From contig CBDCBQ010000003.1 of NCBI GenBank assembly GCA_965214415.1, positions 2,294,001-2,358,000 on the forward strand: a DNA stretch of 64,000 bases, read 5' to 3'. Below are positions 62,946-64,000 of this stretch, piece by piece. Each line of letters begins with the position of its first letter. Positions within the stretch are counted from its first letter, which is position 1. Source of the stretch: RH-AL1 sp965214415. Lineage in GTDB: Bacteria > Pseudomonadota > Alphaproteobacteria > Rhizobiales > Beijerinckiaceae. The translations under genes and the position numbers were made by a program. The notes under the pieces are model-generated. The model was not told the DNA's origin. It ran no database searches and was given only the letters and a program-made list of their open reading frames with translations.

Positions 62946-63425
62946 TCAAACCAGCCCGGCGATCCGGCTGGAGATGGATGCGGGCTTGGTCAGCGGCCCG
63001 AACCGCGCGACGACGGAGCCGGCGCGATCGACCAGGAATTTCGTGAAATTCCACTTGATGCCCTTGGTGCCGAGCAGGCCGGACTTCTCGCTCTTCAGAT
63101 ATTTGTAGAGCGGGTGGGCGCCGTCGCCGTTGACCTCGATCTTGGCGAACATCGGGAAGCTGACGCCGTAGTTCGCCTGGCAGAAGCTCCCGATCGCCGC
63201 CGCGTCGCCCGGCTCCTGGCTGCCGAACTGGTTGCAGGGAAACCCGAGCACCGAGAAGTTCTTGGCCCCGAACTGCTTCTGCAGCGCCTCCAGCCCCTCG
63301 TATTGCGGCGTGAACCCGCACTTCGACGCCGTGTTGACGATCAGCAGCACGTCGCCCTGGTACTTACCCAGAGCGACATCGGCTCCGTCGAGCCGCTTGG
63401 CGGAAAAATCGTAGATGGATGACAT
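62946..63425 (-). CDS. Glutathione peroxidase-family peroxidase (Cys type)
   Basis: A 159-residue non-selenium GPx/thiol peroxidase. Peroxidatic Cys36 is in NTASKCGFTPQYEGLE, FPCNQFGSQEPG contains the conserved Gln, and WNFTKFLVD carries the Trp/Asn tetrad. A further Cys in IGSFCQANYG (82) is placed like the resolving Cys of thioredoxin-dependent members, so reduction by thioredoxin is more likely than by glutathione. It reduces hydroperoxides. The ATG at 63425 gives the usual length. Confidence 0.93.
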   Translation of the reverse strand: MSSIYDFSAKRLDGADVALGKYQGDVLLIVNTASKCGFTPQYEGLEALQKQFGAKNFSVLGFPCNQFGSQEPGDAAAIGSFCQANYGVSFPMFAKIEVNGDGAHPLYKYLKSEKSGLLGTKGIKWNFTKFLVDRAGSVVARFGPLTKPASISSRIAGLV

Positions 63426-63552
63426 GGCGAGGCTCCCGGACCGGGACCCGACTGAAGCGCAATGAATGCGCCCGCGCAAGATTTGCGTTGTCATGGACAG
63501 CGTGGCACCGGACGCGCATGACCGCGCTCCCCTGATTTGCTACCATCGCGCG

Positions 63553-64000
63553 ATGGCCCGCAAGTCCCCTGCCCCGTCCGATCCCGCCGTCGACTATGCC
63601 GCGCTGACGGCGGAGATCGCCGAGCATGATCGGCGCTACCATGCCGAGGACGCGCCGACGATCTCGGACGGCGACTACGACAAGCTGCGGCGGCGGCTGG
63701 AGGCGCTGGAGGCCGAGCACCCTGAGTTCGTCGGCGCGGCGTCGCCGTCGAACAAGGTCGGCGCGGCGCCGTCGGAAAAGTTCGCCAAGGTGCGGCACAA
63801 GGTGGCGATGCTCTCGCTCGGCAACATTTTCGCCGACGCGGAGGTGGAGGAATTTTGCGCGCGCGTGCGCCGGTTTCTCGGGATGAAGCCGGAGGATGCG
63901 CTCGCGGTGACCGCTGAGCCGAAGATCGACGGGCTGTCCTGCTCGCTGCGTTACGCGGACGGCATGCTGGTGCAGGCGGCGACGCGCGGCGACGGGCAGG
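63553..64000 (+). CDS. ligA: NAD-dependent DNA ligase LigA (5' part, cut by window)
   Basis: The first 149 residues of NAD-dependent DNA ligase, which seals nicks during replication and repair. The Ia domain has YAALTAEIAEHDRRYHAEDA and ISDGDYDKLRRRLEALE, which bind NMN. VAMLSLGNIF leads to the adenylation motif AEPKIDGLSCSLRY with the AMP-accepting Lys124. The frame stays open to the end of the window. The gene is divergent from the peroxidase. Confidence 0.96.
   Translation, partial: MARKSPAPSDPAVDYAALTAEIAEHDRRYHAEDAPTISDGDYDKLRRRLEALEAEHPEFVGAASPSNKVGAAPSEKFAKVRHKVAMLSLGNIFADAEVEEFCARVRRFLGMKPEDALAVTAEPKIDGLSCSLRYADGMLVQAATRGDGQ

Overview
High-GC chromosomal segment of an alphaproteobacterium, most likely order Hyphomicrobiales (Rhizobiales). 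The best evidence is the flagellar gene order motB-motC-fliK-transglycosylase-ftcR-flgE-flgK-flgL-flaF-flbT-flgD-fliQ with an FtcR/Rem-type regulator, which is characteristic of that order. The alphaproteobacterial forms of RecA, RpoH and prephenate dehydratase agree. Genus cannot be fixed from the sequence alone. No rRNA, tRNA, CRISPR array, integrase or intact insertion sequence was seen.

Layout. 1-1679: a secreted c-type cytochrome of the SoxD/sulfite-dehydrogenase type and a MNT-HEPN nucleotidyltransferase/toxin-like pair. 1676-17374: acyl-CoA and carbonyl metabolism (glutaryl-CoA dehydrogenase, three more acyl-CoA dehydrogenases, an aminoglycoside-phosphotransferase-fold kinase, two hotdog thioesterases, two short-chain dehydrogenases, a quinone-reductase-like enzyme, an aldehyde dehydrogenase, a thiolase). 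A deleted parDE toxin-antitoxin relic lies among them. 17447-24976 (minus strand): a compact five-gene beta-oxidation operon, acyl-CoA ligase - MerR regulator - thiolase - 3-hydroxyacyl-CoA dehydrogenase/enoyl-CoA hydratase - acyl-CoA dehydrogenase, with an alpha/beta hydrolase just upstream. 26168-30142: a DUF2461 protein and a homodimeric E1-type 2-oxoacid dehydrogenase divergent from an Lrp/AsnC regulator. 30301-33912: a polysaccharide-export lipoprotein and a large membrane-anchored alpha/beta hydrolase. 33956-39445: recA, an orphan substrate-binding protein, an orphan MazE-like antitoxin, argB, a pyrimidine nucleotidase and pheA. 39541-42804: a NarL-type two-component system divergent from rpoH. 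43594-58057: a flagellar locus (flagellin, fliF, motBC, fliK, ftcR, hook and hook-junction genes, flaF/flbT, flgD, fliQ). 58104-64000: a DUF255 thioredoxin-fold protein with a DsbD-like tail, two uncharacterised membrane proteins, a glutathione peroxidase, and the start of ligA, which runs off the window.

Working together, the first 26 kb can activate acids to CoA thioesters, oxidise them through complete beta-oxidation spirals, handle glutaryl-CoA, and perhaps degrade 4-hydroxyacyl-CoAs by the ACAD10/11 (LvaA/LvaC) phosphorylation route. The flagellar block carries the hook, hook-junction, stator and regulatory parts, but flhA, motA and the switch genes must lie elsewhere. No clearly new multi-gene defence or biosynthetic system stands out. 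The most interesting leads are the split ACAD11-like pair, a promoter motif shared by three acyl-CoA genes, the parDE deletion scar, an expanded repeat-bearing E1, and two unknown membrane proteins. All family assignments were made by eye from motifs and have not been searched against a database.
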